Notes: generated by a model from the letters alone, not told the origin. Counted from the first letter of the stretch, positions 1 to 14,694 are shown. The stretch is DNA of 64,000 bases from Rutidosis leptorrhynchoides (GCF_046630445.1 NC_092333.1:708802501-708866500), one strand, 5' to 3'. Made by a program: numbers and translations.

Positions 1-370
1 TCATGACAAATATGAGTAGATAACTTGAGTTTTATCATCAATGAGTAATATGGATAAAAATAATTCGATTACTCGAAGCGTATGAATGAAGTTATCACAA
101 AAGATCTAGATGAAAAAAATGGAGATTTTCCATAACTTTTGACGTAGTCGCGATTGAATTCCGGAATTCAAGGGATTTAAAGAAAATCTTCGAAATCTGA
201 GAGATTTGATTCTTCGGCGAATAAGGAGATTAAGATCTCAATAATTAAATACGGTGATATGCTTCGATTACTCTGTCTGATATTTCCAGTATAAATTAAA
301 CTCTTCCGTTTCATTATTCTCACCATTCCTATACTTTCTTTCTTAGTCCATACATCCAAAAGATTGTGAA

Positions 371-544
371 ATGCTTAATCCCGTTCTAATCCTTGATGTT
401 TTCTTAATCATCATTTCTGTCGTCCTTCTTTTCAATCTTCCACCAGAAGAATCTGTTTACTCCCACTATTACCTTGGGGTAATACTATTCTTAATTATAC
501 CATGTCTTTATATTGTTATTCGTATTAATATCCACGGTTTGTAA
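371..544 (+). CDS. Small hydrophobic ORF, antisense to LARD-1 (57 aa)
   Basis: An uninterrupted 57-codon frame from ATG 371 to TAA 542-544, reading opposite to the element. The product starts MLNPVLIL, has a hydrophobic stretch at about residues 4-21, a short hydrophilic turn LPPEESV at about 22-28, a second hydrophobic stretch at about 30-50, and ends RINIHGL. This looks like a two-pass membrane hairpin. Homologous frames occupy the same place in LARD-3 (38023-38172, 49 aa) and LARD-2 (21152-21325, 57 aa), also antisense. I do not recognise the family. Expression is unknown; conservation of the frame in three diverged copies is the only support. Confidence 0.5.
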   Translation: MLNPVLILDVFLIIISVVLLFNLPPEESVYSHYYLGVILFLIIPCLYIVIRINIHGL

Positions 545-1155
545 CCTCCGTGTTGTTATTGGGCTTTATATTTTCTCATATATTTTGGAGCTTTGTCCCT
601 TCGTTTCTTCTTCTTGCGATTAAACACCGCTTGTAATGGTTCAGAATTCGCAGATATAAACTTCAGAATGAACATTGTTAATGTTCTAAGAAGGAAATCG
701 TAATGGCACGATTTGATTTGTCAAATTACCAGAATCACTGAGAATATAACTATCAAGAGTATATTTTCTTGATATGTTCAGAAGTTAATTTGAATGAAAG
801 AGTTATGTAACATGGCATGTGATGACGATATGTTCTGTGAATCATCACGTTCCATTAGAAACTCAGCATGACTTACTGTAATATAATCACGTTGATCAAG
901 TGTCATTATATTATACTAACTCATGCATCAGTTCCCAACACTACTCCAGAAGTCATTCATAATTTAAACTCGAATTTTAAAGAAATTTAGAAACTAAAAT
1001 GGTTTCCTTTTTGATGTAATACGGATAGCACGAACAGATAACTAATTTCGGACAAGAAGAGTTATGAAAATATCCTCAGAAATATCGAAGATATTTATGA
1101 TGATATTTTGAATTTCTAATTTCGATGGTTGATGAAGAAGATTTTCCGCAAGATT

Positions 1156-1356
1156 TTAACGTGGGTACGGAGCAAGATATTCTCTAAAGATTTCATCGGA
1201 TCCAGAATTACCTGGATTCTTTGAATATAGGGTTTGGTTCTTGTATTTGTCCTTAGTCTCCTTCGTGGTTAGTTCAATCCGTTTTCCAGTTCCAACTTTT
1301 CTGAGCTTTTCCAACATACTATTCTTTATCATCAAACTTCCAGCGATTAAGGTCAT
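1156..1356 (-). pseudogene. LARD-1 second sense peptide remnant
   Basis: An open minus-strand frame of 66 codons that includes TTKETKDKYKNQTLY and SDEIFREYLAP. The same peptide is recognisable, with frameshifts, in LARD-2 (20259-20551) and LARD-3 (about 39000-38700). Conservation across copies suggests it descends from a real protein domain in the ancestral internal region. I do not recognise the domain. It lies about 1 kb from the 3' end of the element, on the sense strand. Confidence 0.35.
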
Positions 1357-1767
1357 TTGCGGTTGCCTACAGTTTTCTGCTGCTTCATTCAGCTTTTTTT
1401 TTTTTAAATTTCAGAGCAATAATTCGTAGACTGGGTGCTTTTCAGAATTTTAGAATGGAATATCATAATTCTAAGAGATAAGGTTTATATGTATACTTAT
1501 AACTGTTGATGTAGACATGCTGCGAGATTTCAAAATACTGATTGCTAATTCCCGGCAATTGGTATGGCAGTTCTCGTTACAAGATGCAGATGAGTACATG
1601 ATAGGGTTTTAATGAACAAATATAATGGTTTTTCGGAGACACTTTAAGCCGATGAGTAATGAAGTTGATGGTAGGTTTTCTGCTAATGTGATGGGATATA
1701 AACGGTTCTCCAGTAACGATGACGAAAGGTAACCTTATATATCATGGTTATAATAAAGTTAATCCGA

Positions 1768-1864
1768 ATGAAAAGTCGAAGTTGACTTGCTGAAGCTGTG
1801 ACAAAATTGGCTAATTTGGAAAGGAATTGCAAAGTTATTTTTGGTAATAACAACGCCAAAGGAG
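1768..1864 (+). pseudogene. Zinc-knuckle-like remnant, antisense in LARD-1
   Basis: Plus-strand translation gives a stop-interrupted stretch resembling a CCHC knuckle. The equivalent segment of LARD-3 (39400-39485) reads CWSCDKTGYFEKNR, where the expected His is Tyr and the last Cys is Arg. It looks like a decayed gag zinc knuckle in antisense orientation, perhaps captured from another retroelement. It is cut by the ASP-1 insertion. Low confidence, because only one short motif supports it. Confidence 0.3.
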
Positions 1865-1869
1865 TTAGC

Positions 1870-2479
1870 TGATAGTGCTCCAAATGAACATATATTTAGT
1901 AGCAATATCCTCCCAATATGTAAATTATTTAGTTGTAATTGTCCTATTTTAAGTTGTAATCGTTTATATTAAATAAGTGCGAAGACAAAAGGCGAGAACG
2001 AAGATTTGAAGACACAAACGTCCAAAAAGCTCAAATGTACAAGATACAATTCAAAAGGTTCAATTTATTGATGAGAAACGTCTAAAAATGACAAAAGTAC
2101 AAGTTGCGGAACGCAAAGTACAAGATATTAAATTATACGAAAAGGCGTTCGAAAATCCGGAACCGGGACATGAGTCAACTATCAACGCCCGACACAACGG
2201 ACTAAAAATTACAAGTCTACTATGCACAAGAATATAATATAATATATAAATAATTATATTAATTATTTATATTTTATATTTATATATAAATTATGTCGAC
2301 AAGCTAGGAGCCAAAAGTTTGTGAGCTGGATTTTCAAACTCCACGACTCGCGGAGTTTGAAGGCCAAAAACTCCACGACTCGCGGAGCTGCCAAATTCCA
2401 AAATGTCTATAAAAGGTCACGAATTCTGCGAGTAAAAATAACATAATAATAATAATACTCCGTAGTTTAATATAAATAA

Positions 2480-2554
<75 letters not shown>

Positions 2555-3763
2555 GATTAGTGTTATATTAGATTAGTTCGGGTTATGTAAAGGTTATTTT
2601 ACGAGTTTTAAAGTCGGAGCTCTGTCCGTGTAACACTACGTGATAAATAATCAATGTAAGCTATGTTCTCCTTTTTAAATTAATGTCTCGTACTTAAGTT
2701 ATTATTATGCTTATTTAAGATGAAGTAATCATGATGTTGGGCTAAAAATATTAAAATTGGGTAATTGGGCTTTGTACCATAATTGAGGTTTGGACAAAAG
2801 AACGACACTTGTAGAAATTAGACTATGGGCTATTAATGGGCTTTATATTTGTTTAACTAAATGATAGTTTGTTAATTTTAATATAAATATTTACAATTGG
2901 ACGTCCCTATAAATAACCATATACACTCGATCGGACACGATGGGCGGGGTATTTATATGTACGAATAATAGTTCATTTAACCGGACACGGAAATGGATTA
3001 ATAGTCACTAGAATTATTAAAACAGGGGTGAAATTATGTACAAGGACACTTGGCATAATTGATAACAAAGTATTAAAACCTTGGTTACACGCAGTCGAAA
3101 ACCTGGTGTAATTATTAAACAAGGTATTAAAATCTTGTTACAGTTTAAGTTCCCAATTAGTTGGAATATTTGACTTTGGACATAAGGATAATTTGACGAG
3201 GACACTCGCACTTTATATTTATGACTGATGGACCGTTATGGACAAAAACCAGATGGACTTATCAAATAATCCAGGACGAAGGACAATTAACCCAGGGTAA
3301 TAAATAATCAAAACGTCAAACATCATGGTTACGGAAGCTTAAATAAGCATAATATATTTTATTTCATTTTTCCTCGTACTTTTATTTATTGTCATTTTAA
3401 TTATTGTTATTTATTTTATATTGTTATTTAAATATCGTCATTTACTATAAGCTTCGCTTAAAATATAAATCGACAAACCGGTCATTAAACGGTAAACCCC
3501 TTTTATATATTATTATATATAATTATATATATTTTGTACAAATATAGTTGTTTAAAAATATAGTGTGCAATAAGCCCGCTCCCTGTGGAACGAACCGGAC
3601 TTACTAAAAACTATACTACTCTATGATTAGGTACACTGCCTATAGTGTTGTAGCAAGGTTTAGGTATATCCCATTTGTAAATAAATAATTAAAACTCGTG
3701 TAATTTGTATCGCTTTTCGTATCAAAAATATATAGTATTTCACGTACACCTCGCACGACATCA
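1870..3763 (+). repeat. ASP-1 5' LTR
   Basis: 1894 bp, TG...CA bounded. It contains two copies of a GC-rich near-palindrome CTCCACGACTCGCGGAG (about 2340-2357 and 2371-2388), an AT microsatellite at about 2482-2547 and no ORF of note. Two further variants of the palindrome lie just inside the element near 3888 and 3920. Confidence 0.95.
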
Positions 3764-3769
3764 AGTTTT

Positions 3770-3787
3770 TGGAGCCGCTGCCGGGGA
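3770..3787 (+). promoter_or_regulatory. ASP-1 primer-binding site
   Basis: Six bases after the LTR end is TGGAGCCGCTGCCGGGGA. It closely matches the Asp-tRNA primer site typical of Athila/Tat-type plant Ty3 elements (TGGCGCCGTTGCCGGGGA), with two differences. The ASP-2 equivalent, TGGCGTCGCTGCCGGGGA, is similar. Confidence 0.75.
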
Positions 3788-4756
3788 CTCGGCGAAACGC
3801 TTTATTTTAAATTTATTTTTCTATAAATATATTTATATATCATTTTAGAAAAACAATATAAAATTTAAAAAAAAAACGTCTTTCAAACTCCACGACTCGC
3901 GGAGTTTGCAGGCTTAAAACTCCACGAGTCGCGGAGCCGCCCTGTCTAACGCGCCTGAAACCCTAAACCAGCATTTATTACGGTATATTATTATTTATTA
4001 TTATTAATAAACCCTAAATTAGTTAATTAATTTATTAATTAGTTTTAGTTTTATTATTATTTTGTTTATTTAGTTTAATTAGTTTTATTAAATTATAAAA
4101 TTAATAGTTTTATTAAATAAATAATATAAAAATAATATTTTTATAAAAATTGTACTTTTTACTGATTTTAGTATATTTTTATATTTTGTCCCTTTTTTAT
4201 TTGTTTTTAGCGTAATATTTGTATGTTTTTCGCTCGTATTTAGTTTTAATCCATAGTTTTTGCCATAGTTATTTTTACTTCTAGATTTTTAGACTTTGCC
4301 GTAAAATCCCTTAAGTGCTATTTCTTTAGACTAAGATTTAGGTGCTTTAGAATTTTGCGACGATTTTAAAATTTTAGTGCCTTTTAAGTCACGACGCGCT
4401 ACTTTCTTATTTTTATTTCTCGATATTTTTCGACGCGCTTCTTTTTCTTTCTTATTTCTCGCCACGCTAGTTTTAGGACTTAGAAATTTTCTCTACTTCT
4501 TCTCTAATAATTCCAAACGAAAAATTATTTTAAGTGGTTAAATTGATAGACATCCAAATTTTCTGCTTCGTAGTAATAGTTGGATTTGTCAGTTGGCTGA
4601 GTTGTGAGCTTCCGATTTAAAGGGTTCTGGCTCCCTGCTTCATCTATTGGCTATTCGAAACGTGATCAAAAGCAGAAAAGTCTATTAATTTGATAACTTA
4701 TATAATTTTTATATTTATAACTAATAGGATAATTAAAATTTGGTAATAATCGCATT
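3788..4756 (+). other. ASP-1 leader without coding potential
   Basis: AT-rich sequence between primer site and ORF, with long T runs and poly-TA stretches. A more complex block at 4550-4690 is followed by the ORF; it may hold untranslated-leader or packaging structure. I see no gene here. Confidence 0.5.
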
Positions 4757-5848
4757 ATGAAAAGTCTCGAAGATATTTTGGAAACTCTTTACGACATACG
4801 AAATCAATACTCTCAACCGAGTGTTGATGACAATTCGTTCGGTCAATCTTGGATCACGAATGAAGAAACAATAACTGGTTGTGAAATCTGTGGAGATTAT
4901 CACTCAACATGGGAATGTTATTATTACGTTCCTATGGAAAATTACGCACCCACGGAACATGAATGGAATGATTATGAAGAATACAATTCAAATTGGGATT
5001 ATTCCCAAGAATATATCCAAACTCAACAACCAGTAAACGAGGAAAATTACGTGTCTGAAAATTTATTAGACAATATGAAAATCAAACTCGAAGAACTCAA
5101 TGCTCAAAATGAACAAATGAGAGAGTTTGTAAACCGGCAAGCTGAAACTCTATCAGACTACACACCTGTTGATCTGAGGAGTATTGTACAAGAAAATCTC
5201 ATATCATCGAATTTTGATGAATTCGAGAGCTCCGAAATCACCAACTATCCCGATGATACTTTTTATTCAGTCTTACCAATTTCACAACATAATGACACAT
5301 TAGCCTCTACCGACGAAATCATCAATCCATCAATGGATGATGAAGAAGAAGTAAGGATGACAAATTAGTACTCTTGGGAAAACGATAACGTTGAAAATTT
5401 TACCCCCGAGGCCAAACCGAACTTCACCATTACACAACCTTCCAACCCAATATTCTCAATAGACGAGTCATCTACCGAAAATGAACTACGAGCTGTAATA
5501 GATAATGTCACCTCGGATTTCACCCAATTGGGTAATAGAGGTGAAAACTTTGATCCCGAGAATAAACGGAAGGAAATGTTAGGAATTGTCCACCCTATAG
5601 AAATATGTATGTCGGTGTATATCGATCCATTTGACCAAGAACCAGAAAAGAGACATATCCATTTACTAAAAGCTACACTTAAAAAAGAATTAAGTAGTGA
5701 CGATCGGGTGGGTCTAAACTTTAAACCCATTGATATAATATATACCACCCGAGATGTAAATAACTGGCTCACTATTTTAATTCTTGGAACTTATTCTACC
5801 GACTTCACATGTCGTCAGCTAAGTGTGGGGAAGTCTAACCCCACTTAA
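4757..5848 (+). pseudogene. ASP-1 gag-like ORF with one in-frame UAG
   Basis: ATG 4757 opens 203 codons to TAG 5366-5368. The same frame then continues open to 5848, giving about 363 codons with a single stop. The N-terminal part has a zinc-knuckle-like motif CEICGDYHSTWEC (about residues 41-53) and a highly acidic, Asn/Gln-rich middle with a predicted helix near residues 105-130. The part after the stop ends in IDIIYTTRDVNNWLTILI and STDFTCR, which matches the C-terminus of the ASP-2 protein. The knuckle suggests gag ancestry, but I do not recognise the C-terminal domain. The stop may be a mutation or a read-through site; one sequence cannot decide. Confidence 0.65.
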
Positions 5849-7705
5849 CATTAAATTAGGGGTTTGGGTTAGTGCATAACTCGTTAATAAACATGCATAA
5901 TAAATTAGGGTAAAAGACGCATTTTTAAAGATTAGCAAACAGTTCAGAAAAGCAACCGTTTTTGAAGAAAAATATATGTGATAAAACAAGAAGGAATGAA
6001 CGATGAGGCGCGCCATCTATCATTCGACGAGCTTTGTAATTACAAACTGGGTATTTTCAATCATTTTTCTACACTAATCACCCTCATGAATTTATAATTA
6101 GAGTCTGATTTCATGCAAATGAGGGCATTGCATGATCTCAAGTGTGGGGAAGGGTTATAAATTCTCTCGGGTTTATACTTGGTTTATTTGCCAAATTTTA
6201 TGAAAATTTGAAAAATTTTCAACTAAATGAATTTAAAATCATGTTTATATATATTTATGAACGGTGAAAACTAGGTGTTATTTACCGAAATTATCGTTAC
6301 CTCGGAAAGGACATAAATTGAGAAACACCCTAAAACGATTGAATTCATTTAAAATGGAATAAAGGAGAATAAAAAGGCAAAGAAAGAAACTAAGTGTGGG
6401 GAGAATGTACCAAGTTATTCAATTAAAAACTATCTATCACATGTTTCTGTAAAGTTATTGCAGGTACTTTTGTTTTGGACGATTTTAATCAGTTTTACCC
6501 GATTTACTGTAATATATTTGAAAGAAAAGATGGATCTACACGATGAATTAAGTCCATCATTAAAAGGAAGTAAAGTCTTCCGAAAAAGAAACGCGCTTCT
6601 TGATTTAGGTCATGAAGTTGTCGTCCAGACCAGCTGTAGGTTGACGAAAAATCTAGAAAAGTCATCTCTAAAATCAGCAGGAAATCCACGGACCTCAGCA
6701 TCAAACAGGGTCGCCAAGTGGTCAGACTTATCTTAACCATGAGAGGATCTGTCTCGTAAAATGGGGAGGGCGCCGTGCAAATTAGCTTGATAAGACTAAT
6801 GAATCAGATCCGCAGAAAGGATAATCTCCTTAAAGATTAAAAATCAGCTTTTAAGACTGATATTACTCAATCCTTGAGATTGACCTTAAAGATTGAGAAT
6901 TCAAACTCATGGAATTCAATGATATCTAAACTCGAGCTTGAACGAGAAAATATTTTGATCAAAATTAAAACCGATTTGTTTTCTGAAAATCTATTTTCAA
7001 TGCGTTCATTACCATTGAACGTAAAATCCTAGGAATTCAGCTGGAATTCATTAGGTCACCTGAACCAAATCGGGTGTCAACCGTAAGAACGGTGGTTGCA
7101 TAGCATGGTCGAAGACAGGACCTTGTGCCAGACCGAAAAATTATAAGGGTGAGCTTTACTATTGCTCCTACAAAGGATAGTAATTGCGTCCGACACGATA
7201 TAGACCATAATTAAAAGCATGTCAGGGGACATTGCCTTAACAGTTGCTTGTTCAACGCTTTCTTTTACAACCGGACGGTAGTTTACCGAAAGGTAATATA
7301 CGGAGCAAGTATACTGGACGTGTTGCTTTCCTAATACAAGGTTAGCAAGTGGGTGACACAAAACCATAAGTTTTGAGCTAAAATTTTTAAATCTGAAACC
7401 CACAAAATCCACAAAAACATTTTGCAAACACCGGTGAAGGGTTATTCCGGAAAACTTATCTAGGATAAAAGCTAGAATGAATTTTCAAAAGATCAAATGT
7501 TTTCATAAAGATCCAATTTCCTAAAGGATCTAAATTTTTATAGTCATGTGGGACTGTAAACCACATCGTTACTACCATTGTTCATACCGCCATCTCAAAA
7601 TCACTAATGTATAAAGTGTGAAGAATAAAAAGTGATTCGTGTGATGTATTATATTTCAAGTTCTGTATTGCTTGAGGACAAGCAACGTTCAAGTGTGGGG
7701 ATATT
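5821..7705 (+). other. ASP-1 3' internal region with four purine tracts
   Basis: Non-coding 1.9 kb between the ORF end and the 3' LTR. The purine motif AAGTGTGGGGA occurs at 5821, about 6140, about 6392 and 7691. The last abuts the LTR and is the expected polypurine tract for plus-strand priming. The remaining sequence has short open frames only, with no recognisable domain. Confidence 0.65.
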
Positions 7706-9698
<1,993 letters not shown>

Positions 9699-9989
9699 TT
9701 AGCACAGATACGTGTTAAACGTTTACTCAGGTTCCGAGAGTTTTTCAGGTGCATAACTATATGCATAAATCTTTTCTTCCGTAAATGAAGTGCGGTTGGT
9801 TCATCCTCTCGATTGAGGTGTTTTCAAGAATCATGAAAGGTTTGAACGCAGATTGTAATCGTCAAGATACAAATGAGGTTTAGGATGAAATCAAGTGGCA
9901 AACTTGAGGAATTGTTTAGTTTCATATATTATAATCAATATTTTAATTCATTTTAATTGTCCAATGTTATTAGTCCACAGTCGATAGTC

Positions 9990-10260
9990 CATAGTTGACA
10001 GTCCAATAATTCATATATAGTTTAATATATAATATTCGAATTAATTAATATGTATCGTGACCCGTGTACATGTCTCAGACTCGATCACAACTCAAATTAT
10101 ATATATTATTGTAGTATTAACCTCAACCCTGTATAGAGAACTCGTTCATTACTGCATATAGAGTGTCTATGGTTATTCCAAATAATATATATAAATGCGT
10201 CGATATGATATGTCAAAACCTTGTATACGTGTCCCGATATTTAAAGTGCGTAAAATAAAT
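9990..10260 (-). repeat. LTR-like module inside LARD-1
   Basis: About 260 bases that closely match, in element-sense orientation, a block of the LARD-2 internal region (about 19320-19580) and a block inside the LTRs of TEK-2 (about 55650-55890) and TEK-3 (about 60070-60310). The shared core includes GACATATCATATCGAC and ACCATAGACACTCTATAT. No coding potential seen. Confidence 0.7.
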
Positions 10261-10675
10261 AACAGAAATTAAATAACGATAAATAAAGTACGTAAAGTAA
10301 ATAACAGAAATTAAATGACGATAAATAAAATTGAGAGAATGTAAATTGTGATAAATAAACTGCGATAAATAAAATGTAATCAGTTAGCTAGGAACAGTTA
10401 GCTAGGATTTTGTTAGTGTGGATTCTTAACAAAATTTTCTCATGGTTAATTTGTTTGTTTCTAACAAATTTTTATTTTTGTCCAATGTTTTCTTCATTAT
10501 GCCATTTGTTGGATTCTGATAGATCAAAATGCAAATATGAAATTGAATGAAAAGGGTTATTCTGCGGTGAACGGATATGTATATCGGTGGTTGTAAGTAG
10601 GATATTAAATGATCGTTGAATCAGATTCGAAGAGTGTACAGTGTAACTTATTAATGTGAAATCTAAATATTCCTA

Positions 10676-10696
10676 GGGTATTACCTACCCGTTAAA
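10676..10696 (-). promoter_or_regulatory. Internal polypurine-tract-like site, LARD-1
   Basis: On the minus strand this reads TTAACGGGTAGGTAATACCC, containing the same TTAACGGGTAGGTA core that ends at the 3' LTR in LARD-2, LARD-3 and TEK-3. Copies sit in the internal regions of LARD-2 (18883), LARD-3 (39977) and TEK-2 (58743). Confidence 0.55.
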
Positions 10697-10929
10697 ATAT
10701 TTTCACCATTAACAGTTTGTACAAAAGAATTTTTAATTACAATCATTATGAAAACATACTTAAATATATATTTTCTTCAGATGTAATTATAGATTTAATG
10801 AGTTAATATAGTATTAATCTCATTTGATTTACCGTTAGAACTAAGATACATAATCTATAAAACATTAGAGATTACATAATCGCCATGTCGAAGAAGATAA
10901 AATAGATAGAACGATACGTAGAACGATGA

Positions 10930-11462
10930 TCATGCTCGTGGTATAGAATGTGATATTGAGGCAAGGATTGTTGATGATACAGGTGCTGTTACTGATGGTA
11001 CTGTTGGTGTCGGTGATCTTGCTGAAGCTGGTAATTTTTGCACCATGTTCTCCAAATTGATTACTCGAGCGCGAAGCTCGTTGACTTCTTCGATTACTCC
11101 GGGATGATTGTCGGTCGAAACGAGTGGATGAATAAGGTTTAGAATCTGAGGTATGATATAGTCGTGGCGAGATATTCGGGAAATGAGGGTGAAAATGGTG
11201 TTATGAACAGGTTCGCTGGTAAGTGCTTCAGGTTCTTCGCCAAAAGGTGAATTCGGTTAGTGGAAGGGATCGCCTTCTGCGCGTCTCCATTGATTAAGTC
11301 AACTACGAATCCATAAGATGAATTGGGGATGGATGATTGGTTGATTCGTTCTGGTGACGTTGCTTCCGGAGCTTAGATGATTATCCATTCGGAATAACTG
11401 TCAGGATAACTATCGGAATAGCTGTTGGAATCCGAGGGACTCGAACTAGTTGAAGGATTTAT
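10930..11462 (-). pseudogene. LARD-1 pre-gag coiled-coil protein, decayed
   Basis: Minus-strand homologue of the LARD-3 ORF at 41655-41209. Recognisable stretches include EEPEALTSEPVHNTIFTLI, HPGVIEEVNELRARV and a Ser/Thr/Pro-rich tail. The start codon is ATA (11462) where LARD-3 has ATG, and stops and at least one frameshift interrupt the N-terminal half. ELRARV..LE..V suggests a short coiled coil. It lies between primer site and the rest of the internal region, where gag would normally begin. I do not recognise the family. Confidence 0.6.
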
Positions 11463-11880
11463 CTCGTACGATCAGATGAAGGATTTTCGATAAGAAATAG
11501 ATTATAGGATGTAGATTAGTATCCTGCAATACATAATTTACATATGCATATATAATACTAAAATCTCATAAGTTACGGAGGAATCTACGGAAGCTATCAG
11601 GCAAAGGTAATAGTAACAGATACGCTAAGATATGAATTAGCAGATATGCTAAGATATGAATTTGTCTATACACTATTAATGCAATCAATGCAGTAAGATG
11701 TGTCTAGACTAAGAATGATAAGCAGGTAATTTCCTAAGGATGATAAGCAGATGATTTCTGACACGAAATGATAAGCAAAACTTTTGACATGCAGGCACGG
11801 TCGAAGTCCAGACTCACTAATGCATCCTAACAACTATCATTTAGACACAGTAATGCAAGACATGGTTCGCTAAGACCACC

Positions 11881-11892
11881 GCTCTGATACCA
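11881..11892 (-). promoter_or_regulatory. LARD-1 primer-binding site
   Basis: The minus strand reads TGGTATCAGAGC two bases after the LTR end. This is the standard site complementary to plant initiator Met tRNA. Confidence 0.9.
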
Positions 11893-11894
11893 AC

Positions 11895-12967
11895 TGAAAC
11901 GCCCCATCCTAATCCATCCGGACGAAGTCCATATCGATTATAAACGAGTAATAATAGTTGATTTCATCGCGAGGTACTTGACCTCTAAATGATACATTTT
12001 ACAAACATTGCATTCGTTTTTAAAAGACAAACTTTCATTTCATTGAAAGTTGACAGGTATGCATACCATTTCATAATATTCAACTATAAATGACCTAATC
12101 CGTCATTTGCTTAATAATAATCTCTAATGACCTTCAACGACTCGAATGCAATGTATTTTGAAATATGTCATGAATGACTCCAAGTAATATCCTTAAAATG
12201 AGCTAATGCACAGCGGAAGATTTCTTTCAAACCTGAGAATAAACATGCTTTCAAGTGTCAACCAAAAAGTTGGTGAGTTCATTAGTTTATAGTAATCATT
12301 TCATTTTCATCATTTTAATAGACCACAAGATTTTAAATATTATAAAACGTGCAGAAGTCCCATTCCAACTGCACAAAAAAATATCTTTCATATGAAGAAC
12401 ACCTGGTGAGGATTCAAAATATAATAGTAACCATCTGTGCCGGTCTTTCACCCCACGGCTGAATACATGTGCCTTCAAAATATAGAACCTTTGTGCCAGT
12501 CTTTACACCCCACGGATGAACACATGTTTATAAAATATAGGCCAACCAGTGCCAAAATGTCATAAATAATAAACCATCCACTCGGCTCGGGAGCTCATAC
12601 GCTCTAACGGAAACCGGGGGCTAATGCGTGTCATAATAATCAACCCCAATCCCAGATAATTCTATCATAGAATGCAGTTAAGGTACTTGTGTCTATTGCG
12701 TCAAACATTTATAAATGCGCATGTATTCTCAGTCCCAAAAATGTAAAGAGTAAAAAGGGAATCAAATGAAACTCACCTAATGTATTTTGTAGTAAAAATA
12801 CATAGAACGACATTGAACAAGTATAGGGTTAACCTCGGATTCACTAACCTATATCATTTGTATATATATTAATACACATAATCGTAGTCAAATAAGTTTA
12901 TCTATCATATTATTAATAATCATACTTGTTATATTATGTGTTATATAAATACATTTAATATACTTAC

Positions 12968-13056
<89 letters not shown>

Positions 13057-13637
13057 TGATATATTTTATATATCTAGCTTAGTTAATATCATTTAAAAAA
13101 TATAGTGATATGTGATATTAATATTATTATAATGTATTTTTATAAAAATATCTATTCGTAATAATACTAACATGATAAGAATGATAACACTAATGACAGT
13201 AATAATAATAACAATACTAGTGTAAATTTTAATAGTTTTAATAAAAATAATAACTTTGATAATTTTTAAATATAATGTTACTTTACTTTAATTATATAAG
13301 GATAATAATAATAATAATCTTGTTTGTAACTATATTCATAATAAAAATTAGTAAATGATAATCTTTCTCATGATACATATATCAGTGGTAATAATAATAA
13401 TATTAATTATTGTAACAATATTAATAACAACTGATAGTGGTAATAATAATAATGTTAATATTCATATTACTTAATAATAATAATAATGTTAATATTCATA
13501 TTACTTAATAATAATAATAATGTTAATGATAATAATACTAATACCTAAAAATATTACTAACAATGATAATAATAGTAATAATAATATCAATTATAACTAT
13601 AACAATATTAATTTACATTAATAATAATAATAATGAT

Positions 13638-13716
<79 letters not shown>

Positions 13717-14601
13717 TTAATAATAATATTAATAATAATAATAATAAAAACAAGAAGTTACAACCTTTGAAGAAAGCTCAATAAAAAGAACGCCACCGCT
13801 GGAACTCGAGCCCGAGACCTCTCGCTTACACACAAACCCCCATGACCATCTAGATATTTTCAATTTTCTGATTTAATACCCTTTCTATTATTTAAAACCC
13901 GAAATTTTATATCATCTTCTTCTTCATAAACGACTAGTCAATTCAATCACCATTTCAAGCTTAGTAACAATTACAAAATTAACTTTAATACTTAATATTC
14001 AACATAGAGTCTAGTATTTGTGAGTAATTGAATTAAACAAAAAAAAATGAATATATATACACTAACAGCTCGTCGCTGTATGTATATAAAAAAATATTGC
14101 TTTTGATATTTAGGCTGTTATAGACAAGGGTTAAAACATGATTTGTGTTTAAAATCGTTCCAAGAAAGTATATCAATCTTCAATTTAACCTGAAAAGTAA
14201 ACCCCAATTCGAATTTCCTTAAGAACATGATGGTTGACTTTTTATTTTAAAAGTTTGACTCAAAAATTCGAGTTCGATACTCTGAATTGAAAGTTGAGAT
14301 TTTAAATAAAGCTTACATGAACGATTCCTAACACTTCTGCATTATTGGTTTTTTAAAACTGATTCAATTCTTAATTCTTGCCATAAAGTAAAAAAAAATG
14401 CAGGGAATCATTTGATAAAGAAAGAAAAAAATAAATCAAACTCCCTTTTTCGATTGTGGTTGCTGAAAGCCAGTTAATACGTGGTTGTAGTCGACAAATT
14501 CAATCACAAGAAACCAAATTTTAAAAGCAAAAAACGAAAGGTAACCATTATTGTACGATTAATGATCCTGTATCTAATATTTTGTATTTGACTATTTAAT
14601 C

Positions 14602-14694
<93 letters not shown>

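Noticed and set aside
13563-13784. Poly-Asn ORF
   Set aside because: Translation of an AAT microsatellite in the LARD-1 LTR.
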